Source: Papaver somniferum (taxonomy: Eukaryota > Streptophyta > Magnoliopsida > Ranunculales > Papaveraceae). From it: 64,000 nt of DNA. Numbering within the stretch: position 1 is the first letter of the stretch; every line of letters begins with the position of its first letter. The stretch lies in NCBI RefSeq assembly GCF_003573695.1, contig NC_039365.1, positions 82,067,089 through 82,131,088 of the forward strand, in the 5' to 3' direction. Shown here one piece after another: positions 12,146 to 23,655 of this stretch. The position numbers and the translations under genes are program-made. Under the pieces are notes generated by a model. That model saw only the letters and a program-made list of their open reading frames with translations. It was not told where the DNA came from and searched no databases.

Positions 12146-12352
12146 TTGCTTTGTGAATTTCTCTCACAAACTCATATTTGTATGGAAACTCCAAGCATTA
12201 TGACTTCTGATGGAAGAGAGGTTAATATGATTGTTAAGCCATCAATCATGAAGGAAAATGATAATCTCCGGCATCAACCTTATATTCCAATGGATTTTGA
12301 TGACAAGGAGTTCGAGGACGATAAAGAATTCTTCAAAGGTCTTAATGTCTAG
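12146..12352 (+). pseudogene. Second conserved ORF of element A, internally deleted
   Basis: A 68-codon ORF that keeps both ends of the 136-residue protein seen at 7104 and 39481. The VNMIVKPSIMKEN segment and the acidic FFKGLNV tail remain, and the basic and coiled-coil middle is lost by an in-frame deletion of about 200 bases. The deletion kept the reading frame, so a short peptide could be made, but probably without the original function. Confidence 0.6.
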
Positions 12353-12517
12353 GAAACTTCTTATGAGAATTTATTCTTGTGTTTTAAGAAGGATAACTAG
12401 GGTTTGGAATAACAATTACTGTGAGTACATATAGCTATTGCCAGCGATTTTCATCTTGCAATGTTTTTAGATTTATTTATTTGAATTCTAAAGTTTATTT
12501 GGAAGATAGTTTTGCAG

Positions 12518-13400
12518 GTATGTGGATTACCTTCTACTTACTGTGTCAATGATACTGCCCCCCTTCCAAGCACTCCCTGGCAGTCACTTATTTTGATGCG
12601 GTTATGAAGCAAATCCCAAGCAAATTTTCTATGTCTGCAAGAGATTCCATCTTGTGGCAGTGTGATCGTGTTAAGCATGCTCAGGACTATTTATTGGTTG
12701 TATCTATCAGTGGGCTCAATCAGTGTATTGGTCCGAGACAGTTTAGAGCCGTGCTTTGTTATCATCTTCGCATCTCACTTTTTGTTGAGAAATAGTTTAT
12801 GTCCAAGTTGTAACAAATCAATGGACATTTTTGGGGATCACGCGCTTCATTGTGCTAAGGATATTGGCCCTAAGTTTCGACATGATGTTGTTCGCGATAT
12901 AATTGCTGACATTTGTTACAAAGCTGGTGTGCATGCACGTAAGGAAGCTTCTCTTGGTTTTCTGACAAATGAAGACAAAGATTTGAAACCTGTTGATATT
13001 CTGGTGCTCAACTGGGAAAACAGACAGGATGTTTGTATGGATGTCACAGGTGTCTCGCCCTTCACCAGAGAAAGAATTCGCTCATTCGTCCCAGGAAAAT
13101 CTATAGCTACTGCCGTTTCACGCAAACACGCTAAATACTTGGACAAGTGTGTTTCACATGGCCATGGTTTGGGGTTCCTAGCTTTCTCTACTTTAGGGGA
13201 ACTTGTTGAGGACACTTTGTGTTTTTTCAAGCGTCCGAAGAACTATTTAGTTACTATCGACGCTAGTAGTGGTTTTGGTAATTTTATTTTTCATAGATTA
13301 GGCATAGCTATTCAAAAAGGTGTTGGATCCCAGCTTGTTGCTAACAAAAATATTTGTGTAATCATATTTCACAGTTTTTTAATAAATATTATAAAAAAAG
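12518..13400 (+). mobile_element. 5'-truncated retroelement fragment with A-rich end, inserted in element A
   Basis: Element B and element C read straight from TTTTGCAG into TATTAATC. In element A these are parted by 882 bp that match the 3' half of the reverse transcriptase / nuclease-like family also present at 26925-29140. The insert lacks the reverse transcriptase and ends in a run of seven A (13393-13399). Truncation at the 5' end plus an A-rich 3' end is the usual mark of target-primed retrotransposition. No target duplication longer than one or two bases is visible. Confidence 0.75.
12604..13366 (+). pseudogene. C-terminal part of a reverse transcriptase-associated protein with zinc motif and nuclease-like domain
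   Basis: Two overlapping frames (12604-12795 and 12662-13498) cover the same protein with one frameshift near 12790. In order there is an SISGLNQCIGPRQF segment; a C-x2-C-x7-H-x4-C motif (CPSCNKSMDIFGDHALHC, from about 12799); an RH pair; then KPVDILVLNWENRQDVCMDV. That last segment, an acidic pair before a hydrophobic strand and a DV a dozen residues later, resembles a PD-(D/E)XK-type nuclease core. SPFT, SRKHAKYLDKC and FHRLGIAIQKG blocks follow. The order zinc motif, RH, PD...D resembles the restriction-like endonuclease of R2-type elements; this is an inference from motif order. All blocks are shared with 28285-29140. Confidence 0.65.
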
Positions 13401-14502
13401 TATTAATCTTTATTGATTTTATATATTGCAAATATTGTTGTGGGATATGTGTGTTTGCGTCCGTGAACTATGATTTTCCCATATATGTCCAAAGTTAAGC
13501 CTATTATGTCATTATGCAAATATTGATGGGAGATAGGATGAACTAAGTCTACTATATGTCTTTATGCAAATATTGATGGAAAATAGAATATCTTTCAATA
13601 TTCCGCATTATCGATCTTTCCATGATCCACTTCTATGTGAAAGTACTGTACGGCTCCGTAAGTTTTTTTATGTTGAGCATTTCCGATTAAATTAATCATG
13701 GGTTTCTTGTGGTTAATTTAATTGAGTTTTATGGATACAAATTCATGTTTCATGTAATTTGTTAATGTCCAAATAAATCCTTATTTTCTTGTAAAAGTAA
13801 GGTCGCTCTTGTTGTTCTTTTTGGAATGACATTTTATGGGGGAGAGTTCTTAATTGAACATTTGAACTTGTACTTAATTGCCAAATCTTTGTGGAGAGTG
13901 CGGCTGTGGAATATTGTAGGAGTTTTCTTGTATCTTTATAAACTCCTTGATGAATACATTAAGTTTCGACTATGTGAAATCATCGAAACAAGTTGATATG
14001 TTATTCTCTTTCGGTCATGAAGTATCTCTATGAAAATTTCATGAGGATCCCACTAGTTTTCGTACCTTTGCCAATTTATATTGACAAAAAGGGGGAGAAT
14101 TAATGTGTAGTTCACACTACAAATACATATGGTTTATAGATTATTATGTAAGAGGGAGCGGTTTTCATTGTGAGATGAAGTATTGACTAAGTGGGAGTGA
14201 TACATATCACCATACTATTGTTGTAAAAGTTTTGATACAATTGGACTTTGATGTTGTGTAATAATACTATGACACTGTATAACAATGATTGAGAGCAACT
14301 GTTTTCTCATTATTATTGCTACGGATCTTCAACAAATATGATGCTGAGTTGAACACATTTAGAATCATTGGAGTACTGGGAAGTGACGAATATTTCGAGT
14401 AATATTGAAGAACCAAGGAGATCAAGCATTTAGATGAGAAGCTACAAAGTTTATTTATTTTGTAATCCATATCTATTGATAGTTTTTGTCACTAATATTG
14501 AC
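13401..14502 (+). other. 3' untranslated interior of element A
   Basis: Alignable with 7660-8848 and 40050-41191. No ORF of note. It leads into the polypurine tract. Confidence 0.6.
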
Positions 14503-14514
14503 AAAGGGGGAGAT
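14503..14514 (+). other. Polypurine tract of element A
   Basis: AAAGGGGGAGAT directly before the 3' LTR. Confidence 0.85.
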
Positions 14515-16335
14515 TGTTGGAGCATTGCTCGGTCGAACTCGCATGCGTTGCTATCTCAAGCTTATTTGTCAATGTTAGTGATCAAAACTATATGTCTTGA
14601 TTTCTAGTCTACTTATAGATAAGTCTCGGATTAGGATAGAAAGTATAGTTGAGCATTAGACTTCACGGCGTTCATCGATTGAAGACGAAGAACTACTAAG
14701 GGGAGCTTGTGGAACTTCATCAACAAAAGGTATGTGGAGACTTGAACTCATCTATCACTCAAAAGTCTATCTACTCTATCTCCTATTTGAGACAAAAGTC
14801 ATATAGCTATATAGACTTCAATTATACACATTTGATATTTTGAGCTGAGTTTAACTCACTTACATATTTCTCGAAATATGTGTTGGTAAGCTGTCGATTT
14901 AACCACGTTCATCTTATATTCTTGACAAAAGTCAAAAAATAATCATGTGAAAATCGCCTTGTGACATCTTACATGATTTATGTGAGACAGTCATTTGATG
15001 TAGACTCGGAATGTTCGTATTCATCATTCTATCATTTGAAAATTGCTTTGAAGCTAATAGTTTGTGTGAGACAGCTATTCCCGTGTTCCGAGAATGTTTC
15101 AATAAATTGAAATGGGATTTTATAACAAATAACCATGATTGGATATAGCAAAGTATGTGTACTTGTATGCTAAATTGCAATTTATTCCAAGTCCGGGAAC
15201 CATAGTATGCATACCCGTATGCGTACTGGTTGGTATAGTGAAAGTCCGGGAACTTAGTATGCATACCCGTATGTGTACTGGCGTAAGTTCAGTTCCGGGA
15301 AATTCAACTGAGTTTGGAAGGTATGCGTACCCGTTCTCATACTGGCGAACCCAAACTTAGTCCGACCACTTAGGTATGCGTACCCGTTCGCATACTTGAG
15401 TAGGTTATGTTCTAAAATTGGTTTGTTCATGAACTAATACATTTATATATTAAGGAATGCAATCTTTTGCAAACCGTGGCTATAATGTTCATGAATTGAT
15501 TCGATTGAATCAAAATCGGTTTTGCTTTAATTGTGTCTTGTATACTTCTTTGAGAATATAAACAATTGAAAAACTCTGGAACTAGTTTCATTTGAGTCAT
15601 TTGAACTAGTTATGGTTAAGATGAATAAGGTTTATATGAAAGTGTTCATATGGATAACTTCAGTTAACTTTTTTTGGCCCACTAGGTGTACACGTTTAGG
15701 TACGGTTACTCATATCTAAATGAAGTCACTTTTCATTTGTGTGTAAGAAGCTAAGTTTGATCTAACAGTTGAAAGATTTTATCTTGAGTCTAATCAGGTT
15801 TTCATCTAACGGTGAATAATGAATGCTTTGTTACCAAGGTAACATTGATTACAAACCCTAATTTGAAGACTATATAAGGGAGAACTCTAGCAACTGGGAA
15901 ACCTAATGCTCACACCTCTTGTGTGAAACTAGTTGCGACTGGAGTCGATTCTCCTTTAACCTTAGGTTTTTTTCCAAAACCCTATAGGTTAACGACTTGA
16001 AGACTTCATTGGGATTGCGAAGCCAGACCCAACTATTTCGCTGTAGTTTCTTGTTCTGATCTTGCTGTTTTCTATCGTATTGAGTACTATCTTCTCTAAG
16101 ATTTTCTCGAAATTTAATCTCCGATAGGAAAGATAAAAAGTAGTCACAAACATATTCGTCTCATCCTTTGTGATTCCACAATATCTTGTTTCGCTACCAT
16201 ACGATTACGATTATTGTGAGGTGATTGATATTACTAGGCTCTTCTCCGGGAATATAAGTTCGGTGTATCAATTTGTTCATGTTCACCTTGATTTATCAAA
16301 AGATAGAACAAAACTCTTAGGTATTTCTGTGGGAG
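14515..16335 (+). repeat. 3' LTR of element A, left part
   Basis: It starts TGTTGGAGCATTG (one change from the family consensus TGTTAGAGCATTG) and runs to GGGAG at 16331-16335, where the Athila-like element is inserted. TATA box at 15870-15878. Four well-kept palindromic units lie at 15204-15228, 15256-15280, 15320-15344 and 15373-15396. The right part resumes at 26246. Confidence 0.92.
15204..15396 (+). repeat. Four degenerate palindromic units in the LTR
   Basis: Units such as GTATGCGTACCCGTTCGCAT (15373) have inverted arms GTATGCG and CGCATAC around a TACCCGTT centre. The spacing is irregular (52, 64 and 53 bases between starts) and other LTR copies hold fewer or more worn units at the same place. 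The position upstream of the TATA box makes a regulatory role possible. Confidence 0.65.
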
Positions 16336-16895
16336 TGATGTGATTTGTAGATAGTGGTAAAAGTGGTTCGATTCTCAGACTTGTGAAGGATATTAATTAG
16401 ACTTAAATTCTAATTTTAAAATAAAAAAAACTCACTAAAATTTTAGCAAACTCAATCCAAGATGATATCAATATTAAAAGAAACACTGAGGCTAAGATTC
16501 CACTATTTTCCAAGTTCAAAGTGATTAAACCAATACTTATATTTATGCAATTTTCTCGTTTAATTTGATTCTAAAATATTGCAACAAGTAGATTTTCAAA
16601 AGTAGTAATTGTAAATACCAAGTATGAAGCATCAAAATTCTTAAAACTAAGCATACTCTATCAAAATAGATCACAATCACTCAAATAAAAAAATTAGGTT
16701 ACCCCTTATCCAAAGTGAGAGTCTGAATAACAAATGTCCTCCGGGTGCTTTCTGACAACTTTTCGAGCCAATTTTTTCCAAAAATGTTTATTGGCCAAAA
16801 ATACCTACAAATAAATAAAACACCATAATAAGTACAAAATGAGCCCTAACAATATATAGAATCGAGACAAATCGGACACAAAAATGTGTCTATCA
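16336..16895 (-). repeat. 3' LTR of the Athila-like element, with large internal deletion
   Basis: 560 bp, against 1577 bp for the partner at 24664-26240. The two ends match the partner closely, but about 1015 bp corresponding to 25022-26035 is missing. The junction lies in an A run at about 16687-16693, next to AATTAGG in both. Confidence 0.9.
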
Positions 16896-16912
16896 AATAC
16901 CCCCAAACCTAT
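16896..16912 (-). other. Polypurine tract of the Athila-like element
   Basis: Read on the minus strand the sequence is AATAGGTTTGGGGGTATTT (16896-16914) and abuts the 3' LTR, as expected for a plus-strand primer. Confidence 0.75.
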
Positions 16913-18179
16913 TATTTGCTAGTCCTCGAGCAAAAATAAAATAGAAATAAAATCCTAACTCACTGTCGCAGGCATCGTCGATTGCATTTAGCGTATGCAA
17001 TAAGCCTTTAAACCCCTAAGTGTCCCTAGTGGCGGAGTGTTGTCTCCGGAGGGCTTACCAGAGGTATACCCAAAAAACCTTTATACTCCAGACCCTAGCT
17101 ATCTACACAGAACCTTGGAAGGCACTAAAGAATCTCCTTGGTTGGCATACTTATTGACTACAGGAGGAAGTACCCTGATGCGAAATTCCAATTGTTGTAC
17201 ACGAGTTTGCACTCAAGCATACTAAAATTCATATGAAGTGACAGAGCTCTACTCAGATAGTCGTACTATGGACATCAATATCTGGAGTCAAAACCAATCA
17301 CATGGATAGATCAAGAAGATGGATATAGAAAAACATAGATGGTTTTGATGTTTACTAGGTGAACGGTGTTTCTCATATCTGTCTGAAGGCCTCCGCCAAA
17401 ATGAACCTATCCTGATGGACTGAGATGCCGGTCTGACAAATATCAACACACTGGCATATACAAGGGTACCAGTAGTCGATAATCCTAAATCTAGGTCAAC
17501 ACAACTGGCATATACAAGGGTTCCAGTGATCGACTTTATTGAATTTATTCCAGTTGGTCTGATGGTCTGGTCTCTTTTTCTTTTCTTTTTTTCTTTTTTT
17601 TTTTCTCTTTTTTTTTTGTATCTCAATTACTCTAATTCACCATAGCATTGGTAACAACTTGAATCGTGAGCCCCACCTAATCACTTAGAGAAACATAGTT
17701 TAAAAACAAAACAAAATAAAAACAGAAGTGAAAAGGACTCAACGAGATATGGTGAAACTATCATGTTATTTCTAACACCTGAGCTATGTGCTTTTATGAA
17801 TAGACTCTTTAGATGTTGCCATCTAGTCAGATTGGTTCCTCAACTCCTACAACCAAAATGCTTCCATCCACTTAGATTGGTTAGTGCCATCCTTAATATG
17901 GATAAATTTCTAGGCTCTGGAGTTTATTTATTGCAACGAAAAGGTAACAAAAAGTTCTACCCTACCCCAAAACTTAAATCTAACATTGTCCTCAATGTTT
18001 ATAATCAAAGAACAATACCAAAAATATAAGTAACATGAGTAAATAGTAAAGAGAGAAGTCGGAAAGATAGTACCTGGGTGAAGTGTAACCAAAAACCTAC
18101 AAAAATATTATACAACATACAAAATCGCCTCGATGGTCAATCAAGGTAAACAGGGTCCTCCAGAGGGACCTCCTCAACA
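16913..18179 (-). other. Untranslated region between integrase and 3' LTR
   Basis: About 1.27 kb with no supported gene. It includes a long pyrimidine tract on the plus strand (about 17571-17617, almost all T and C) and two copies of a CTGGCATATACAAGGGT segment (about 17451 and 17504). Athila elements can carry an env-like ORF here; I see none. Confidence 0.6.
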
Positions 18180-19545
18180 TCACCTGTAGGAAAAGGCTCT
18201 AAAAAGGGGATTCAATCGCTGATCGTTAACCTTCGAAGAACTACTACCATCTGGTGTCTCAATCTCAACAGCGCCATGAGGAAAAATAGTACGGACCACA
18301 AAAGGACCGGTCCACCGAAAGCGCAACTTCCTGGGGAATAGATGCAAACGAGTGTCATACAGAAGAACTTTTTGACCTGGAGAAAATGACTTTCGTAAAA
18401 TATTCCTATCATGCACAAGTTTCGTTTTGTTCTTATACTCCTTAGCACTAACGTATGCATCTCTACGAATCTCGTCCAACTCATTGAGCTGGAGCTTTCT
18501 TTGAGCTCCTTCCTTGTCAAGTGAAAAGTTTAAGTTCTTAATAGCCCAATAGGCTCGATGCTCTAACTCAACAGGCAGGTGACATGCCTTGCCAAACACT
18601 AAACGATAAGGTGACATTCCAATGGTGTCTCAAACGCAGTACAGTAAGCCCATAAGGCATCAGTAAGCCTTGACGACCAGTCTTTCCTATTTGGATTAAC
18701 TGTTTTCTCTAGAATACGTTTAATTTCCCTATTGGAAACCTCTACCTGACCACTAGTCTGAGGGTGATATGGGGTTGCTACTTTATGGGTAATACCGTAT
18801 TGTTTCATTAAAAGAGCAAACGGTCTATTACAAAAGTGTGAACCTCCATCACTAATTATAGCTCGCGGCGTACCAAAACGTGTAAGTATATTTTCTCTTT
18901 CAAAAACTGGACTACGACCCTGTGGTCATTCGTTTTACACGGAACCGCCTCAACCCACTTATACACATAGTCTACAGCGACAAGTATGTAAAGATAACCA
19001 AACGAAATAGGAAATGGACCCATAAAATCAATGCCCCACACATCAAAGACCTCAATCACTAAAATAGGGTTCAAAAGCATCATATTCCTACGAGAAATGG
19101 TTTCTAAATTCTGGCAACGCTCACAAGAAACACAATGAGTATGGGAATCTTTAAACAACGAAGGCCAGTAAAATCCACACTGCAAAATCTTAGCAGCAGT
19201 CTTCTTAGCACTAAAATGAACCCCACATGCATGTTCATGACAAAAGGAGATAATACTAGACTGGTCACTCTCAGATACACATCTCCTAATAATCTGGTCC
19301 GGACAATACTTAAACAGATAAGGATCGTCCCAAAATAAATGTTTAACCTCGTCTAAAAACTTAGAACGATCTTGCTTACCCCAATGTTGAAGGGTTCGAC
19401 CAGTAACAAGATAATTCACTATATTTGCATACCAAGGTGATTGGGAAACAGAGAACAATTGTTCATCAGGAAAGCTATCCCTTATAGGAAGGGAATCACT
19501 AGGGGAACTAACAACTAGCCTAGACAAGTGGTCTGCTACTATATT
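18180..19545 (-). pseudogene. Athila-like integrase region, broken into three frames
   Basis: Transcribed right to left. The part 18856-19545 has the integrase zinc-binding HHCC pattern (HEHACGVHF, then CVSCERC) and the start of the catalytic core ([10 protein letters not shown], first Asp). A frameshift near 18880 moves the second catalytic region (ISDGG) to another frame. The stretch 18599-18808 has [20 protein letters not shown] with the catalytic Glu. Another frameshift near 18617 leads to the C-terminal part (18180-18617) with [20 protein letters not shown] and [14 protein letters not shown]. The DDE residues can still be read, but no single frame holds them. A stop precedes the region at 19546. 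Confidence 0.88.
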
Positions 19546-20214
19546 TTATGCACCCTTTTTGTCTCTAATGTCTGGGGAAAATTCCTGTAACAATAGGATC
19601 CATCTAATCAATCTAGGTTTGGTATCCTTCTTAGATAAAAGGTATTTCAAAGCAGCATAATCTGTATAGATTATGATCTTAGAACCTAATAGGTAGGACC
19701 TAAACTTATCCAAGGCAAACACGATGGCTAAAAGTTCCTTCTCGGTAGTTGTGTAGTTCATTTGGGTATCATTCAGAGTTTTGCTAGCATAATAAATCAC
19801 ATGAAGTAATTTGTTTTCTCGTTTTCCTAAAACGACGCCTATAGCATAATCTGAAGAATCACACATAATCTCAAAGGGTAGGTTCCAGTTAGGTGTCTGG
19901 ACTATCGGGGCAGTAGTGAGTAAAGTTTTAAGCTTCTCAAAAGCCTCTAAAAAAGCATCATCAAAGACAAACTTAACATCTTTTGCAAGAAAATTGCAAA
20001 GAGGTCTAGAAATCAAGCTAAAATCCTTAATGAATCGACGGTAAAAACCTGCATGCCCTAGGAATGACCTAATATCTTTTACGGTTTTTGGGACCTGTAA
20101 AGTCTTAATAAGGTCAACTTTGGCTTTTTCTACCTCTATACCCTTTGAAGAGACGATGTTCCCTAACACAATTCCTGACTTAACCATGAAATGGCATTTT
20201 TCCCAATTAAGCAC
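19546..20214 (-). pseudogene. Athila-like RT C-terminus and RNase H
   Basis: 222 codons starting inside the reverse transcriptase connection ([10 protein letters not shown], then [14 protein letters not shown]) and running through RNase H ([44 protein letters not shown]). The frame is shifted by one base from the upstream segment at about 20215, in an A run that is one base short. It ends at a TAA where the next codons still read as the conserved stretch [10 protein letters not shown], so the stop comes from a single substitution rather than a true end. Confidence 0.9.
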
Positions 20215-22232
20215 TAAATTTTTTCCTTACACCTAGTCAACACTAATGTCAAATGATGCAAGCACTCATCGAAAGATGAACCAAACACTGAAAAATCATC
20301 CATAAAGACCTCTAAGAACCGTTCTACCATATCAGAAAATATGCTCATCATACAACGCTGAAAAGTTGCTGGGGCATTACATAGCCCGAAAGGCATGCGT
20401 ATATACGCAAAGGTACCAAAGGGACATGTAAAAGTGGTTTTCTCTTGGTCTTCTGGGGCAATAACGATCTGATTATAACCGGAGTAGCCATCTAAGAAGC
20501 AATAGTGACTATGTACAGCTAATCGCTCTAGCATTTGGTCGATAAAAGGAAGGGGAAAGTGACTCTTCCTTGTGACCTTGTTCAATTTCCTATAGTCAAT
20601 ACACACACGCCATCCTGTGGTCACTCGGGTTGGGATTAATTCATTATTATCATTCTGGACTACAGTGATACCTGATCTCTTGGGGACAACCTGAACAGGG
20701 ATGACCCACTTACTGTCTGAAATTGGGTAAATAATACCCGCATCTAACAACTTAAGCACCTCTTTTAGAACTACCTCTTTCATGTTAGGGTTCAGTCGAC
20801 GTTGCATCTCCCTAGAAGGTTTGGAGTCTTCCTCTAAATGAATCTGATGCATACACACAGTAGGACTTATACCCTTAATGTCTGCTATAGTCCACCCTAA
20901 AGCTTCCTTATTGTCTTGAAGTACATTTACTAGCCTACTTTCCTGATCACTATCCAAATTGGAAGCTACAATCACAGGTAAAGTCTCAGATGGGCCTAAA
21001 AACACATACTTTAGAGTATCGGGTAGTGGTTTAAGGTCCAACTTTGGGGGCTCTTCTAAAGAAGGAATTAGGGTAGTCTCAGAAACTGGTAACGGTTCGA
21101 ACCTAGATTTCCATCTATCAGTGTCTAACACAGGGGTAGAATCTAATAGAGCATTCACCTGTTCAATAGTGCTATCGCCGTCAAAATCTAAACCAAAATG
21201 GGATAGACAACTTTTTAATGGGTCTTCAGACAAGATGTTTGGTAATGACTCCTGAACTAAGGCTTCTATCATGTTCACCTCCTCAACACATGTGTCATCT
21301 AGCTCATGAGGTTGCTTACTGACATTAAAAATGTTCATCCCCATAGTCATATTACCAAAAGATAAACTCATCACACCATTTAAACAGTTAATGATCGCAT
21401 TAGACTTAGATAAAAATGGGCGACCTAAAATCACAGGTATCTGGTTCTCTGGGTCAGGGACAGGTTGGGTATATAGGACCACGAAATCCACTGGATAAAT
21501 AAACTTGTCGACCTCAATAAGAACATCCTCAATAACACCTCGAGGGATTTTAACAGACCTATCAGCTAACTGCAGTGTCATCTGAGTAGGTTTCATTTCA
21601 CCAAGTCCTAGTTGTAAGTATACATGGAATAGCAGTAAGTTCACACTGGCTCCTAAGTCAAGTAAATATTTTTCTACCCGGAAGTTACCTATTGTGCAAG
21701 CAATGGTAGGAGAACCTGGGTCTTTGTACTTTGGAGTTGTGGTGTTCTGAATGATTGAACTTACGTGACTAGCTAAAAAGGCTTTCTTATGGACGCTAAG
21801 TTTTCGCTTTCGCCTACACATATCCTTAAGGAACTTGGCATAAGCAGGAATTTGCCTAATTGCATCTAATAAGGGAAGGTTTATGGTAACTTTCTTAAAA
21901 ACCTCCACCATGTCATTAAAGTTCGATTCCTTCTTTGTTGGTACTAATAGCTGATGAAATGGGGCTCTAGGCCTAAAATCAGACCTTTCAGGAACCGAAT
22001 TCACATCATCAGAAACTTTATCAGTCTCTTCAGCTACTGGTCCTGAGAGGTGAGATCCTGAGGGGTGAACTACGGTATGTTCACTATCGGGCATGGTTAC
22101 CTTATTGTCTACAACTCTACCACTTCTAAGGGTTCTAACAACATTCAATTGATTCGATGGTTTTGCACCTAATTCATGAACTCCTATAGGGTTGGGTTGT
22201 GTTTGACTAGGAAACTTACCTTTTTCTCTCAA
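20214..22232 (-). pseudogene. Athila-like protease and reverse transcriptase
   Basis: A long open stretch of 672 codons. It covers the gag-protease linker, an aspartic protease with the Athila-type active site LDLGASVNLL (about residues 190-200) and the VILGRPFL strand, and a reverse transcriptase with GWRVCIDYRKLNKVTRK, HFPLPFIDQMLERL, FLDGYSGYNQI, FTCPFGTFAYIRMPFGL and the catalytic FMDDFSVFG. It ends prematurely by the frameshift at 20214. The first codon (TTG) is only the point where the frame opens; a frameshift near 22320 separates it from gag. The family makes a single gag-pol polyprotein. Confidence 0.92.
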
Positions 22233-22305
22233 AGAATCACTTATCAGACCAACCTGGGTTTGTAACTCGGAAATAGCCTGACTATTTTCTTGTCCTATCC
22301 TGTTA

Positions 22306-23655
22306 CTAGCTTGTAGACTGTTCTACGGATAACTGGAATTTTGCAGTTTGCTGAGTTAACAAGGCGAGCGATTCCTCTAAACTTAGGATTTTCTTATCTG
22401 ACTGATTCTGAAACTGAGCTTGTCCTGAAGGATTCTTAGTATAGCCAAAACCTGGGGGAGCATTAGAATTACTAAACTGACCTTGACTTTGGCCCTTAGA
22501 CCACGAAAGGTTCGGATGGTTTCTCCAACCAGGATTATAGGTTTCTGAATATGGGTCAATATTTTGACGGTTATCAAATCTAGTGTTATTATAAAGAGCA
22601 TTGGCCTGCTCTTCAATATTCTGGCCTTCCCAAAAAGGCTCCATTTTACCACTAGTCTGGCCTACTTCTAAGGCTTCTAACCTTTTTGCTATAGCAGCAA
22701 TTTTGGCATCTGATTCATAGCCTCCTTCTACCCTATTAACGTTTCCTCTACTTAAAAGAATTGTTTTCTGGGGTGCCCTACTATTTTCCCATCGCTGGGT
22801 TTTTTAGGCGACTTCATTAAAAAATTCCATCGCCGCATCAAAAGTTTGGCTTGCAAATCTACCAGTGGATAGAGACTCAACCATGGTCGTTGTGGAATAA
22901 TCTAAACCCTCATAAAGGATCTGAACTAGCCTAACCTTTTCTAAACCATGATGAAGACACTGGGATAATAAATCATTGAACCTTTCCAAATACCTATATA
23001 AAGATTCTCCCTCTTGTTGTGAAAATGTGCATACTTGCGTCCTAATAGACGATGTTTTGTGCCTAGGGAAAAACTTATTGAAAAAGGCAGATGTAAGTTG
23101 TTCATATGTCTCAATTGACTCGGAGTCCAAACTATACAGCCACGACTTTGCCTTATCTTTCAGGGAAAATGGGAATAACCTAAGTTTCAAAGCATTATCA
23201 TCTAAGCCTCTAATTCTTAGAGTACTACAAAATTCCTCAAAATCCCTAACATGGTAATAAGGGTTTTCATTTTCTTTCCCTAAAAAGATTGGGAGCATCT
23301 GTAAGGTCCCAGGTTTCAGTTCATAGGGTGCCTCCGTTTCAGCTAACTTAATACACGAAGGACGGGTAGTCCTAGTTGGATTCAACAAAGCTTTCAAAGT
23401 TGCCATTTCTGGCGCTATTGGAGCAACATGGATTCTCTCCTCAGTCAAAGGACGTTCAAAAACATACTCTTCAAAAGTCGGACTTTCTAGATTAAGGTAA
23501 TCGAGACGCTTCGAACTACTAAGTTTCTCTTTAACAAATCTACCTAGTGCGTCTCTTTTACGTTCAGGCATACAATAGAATTTTATAAATTGAAAGGGTA
23601 AGCAAACACAGATCAAGGCCGACTCAACCAAATCAAATCTATTGATTTCTAGCAA
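22306..23655 (-). pseudogene. Athila-like gag with one in-frame stop
   Basis: Two open stretches in the same frame (22804-23655 and 22306-22644) are parted by one TAA at 22804-22806. The first holds the retrotransposon gag core: PIFLGKENENPYYHVRDFEE, LRLFPFSLKDKAKSWLYSL, FNKFFPRHKTSSIRTQVCTF, and YLERFNDLLSQCLHHGL. The second is rich in N, Q, S and G (WRNHPNLSWSKGQ), typical of the region between capsid and protease in Athila elements, which have no classical zinc knuckle there. The start may be the ATG at 23655 or, more likely, the internal MPERKRDALGRF at about 23571, since the preceding residues look like translated leader. Confidence 0.88.

Noticed and set aside
12146..12352. A distinct small gene in element A
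   Set aside because: Alignment of both ends with 7104-7514 shows it is a deleted copy of the second ORF.
15200..15400. Regularly repeated palindromes as a CRISPR array
   Set aside because: Units are degenerate, spacing is uneven, there are no cas genes, and the DNA is plant nuclear with LTR context.
17288..17626. 112-codon minus-strand ORF starting with a Lys-rich run as an env-like gene
   Set aside because: The Lys/Arg run comes from a pyrimidine tract, there is no membrane segment or family match, and the frame contains short direct repeats.
20959..21255. Plus-strand ORF inside the Athila-like pol
   Set aside because: It is antisense to a well-supported reverse transcriptase frame.
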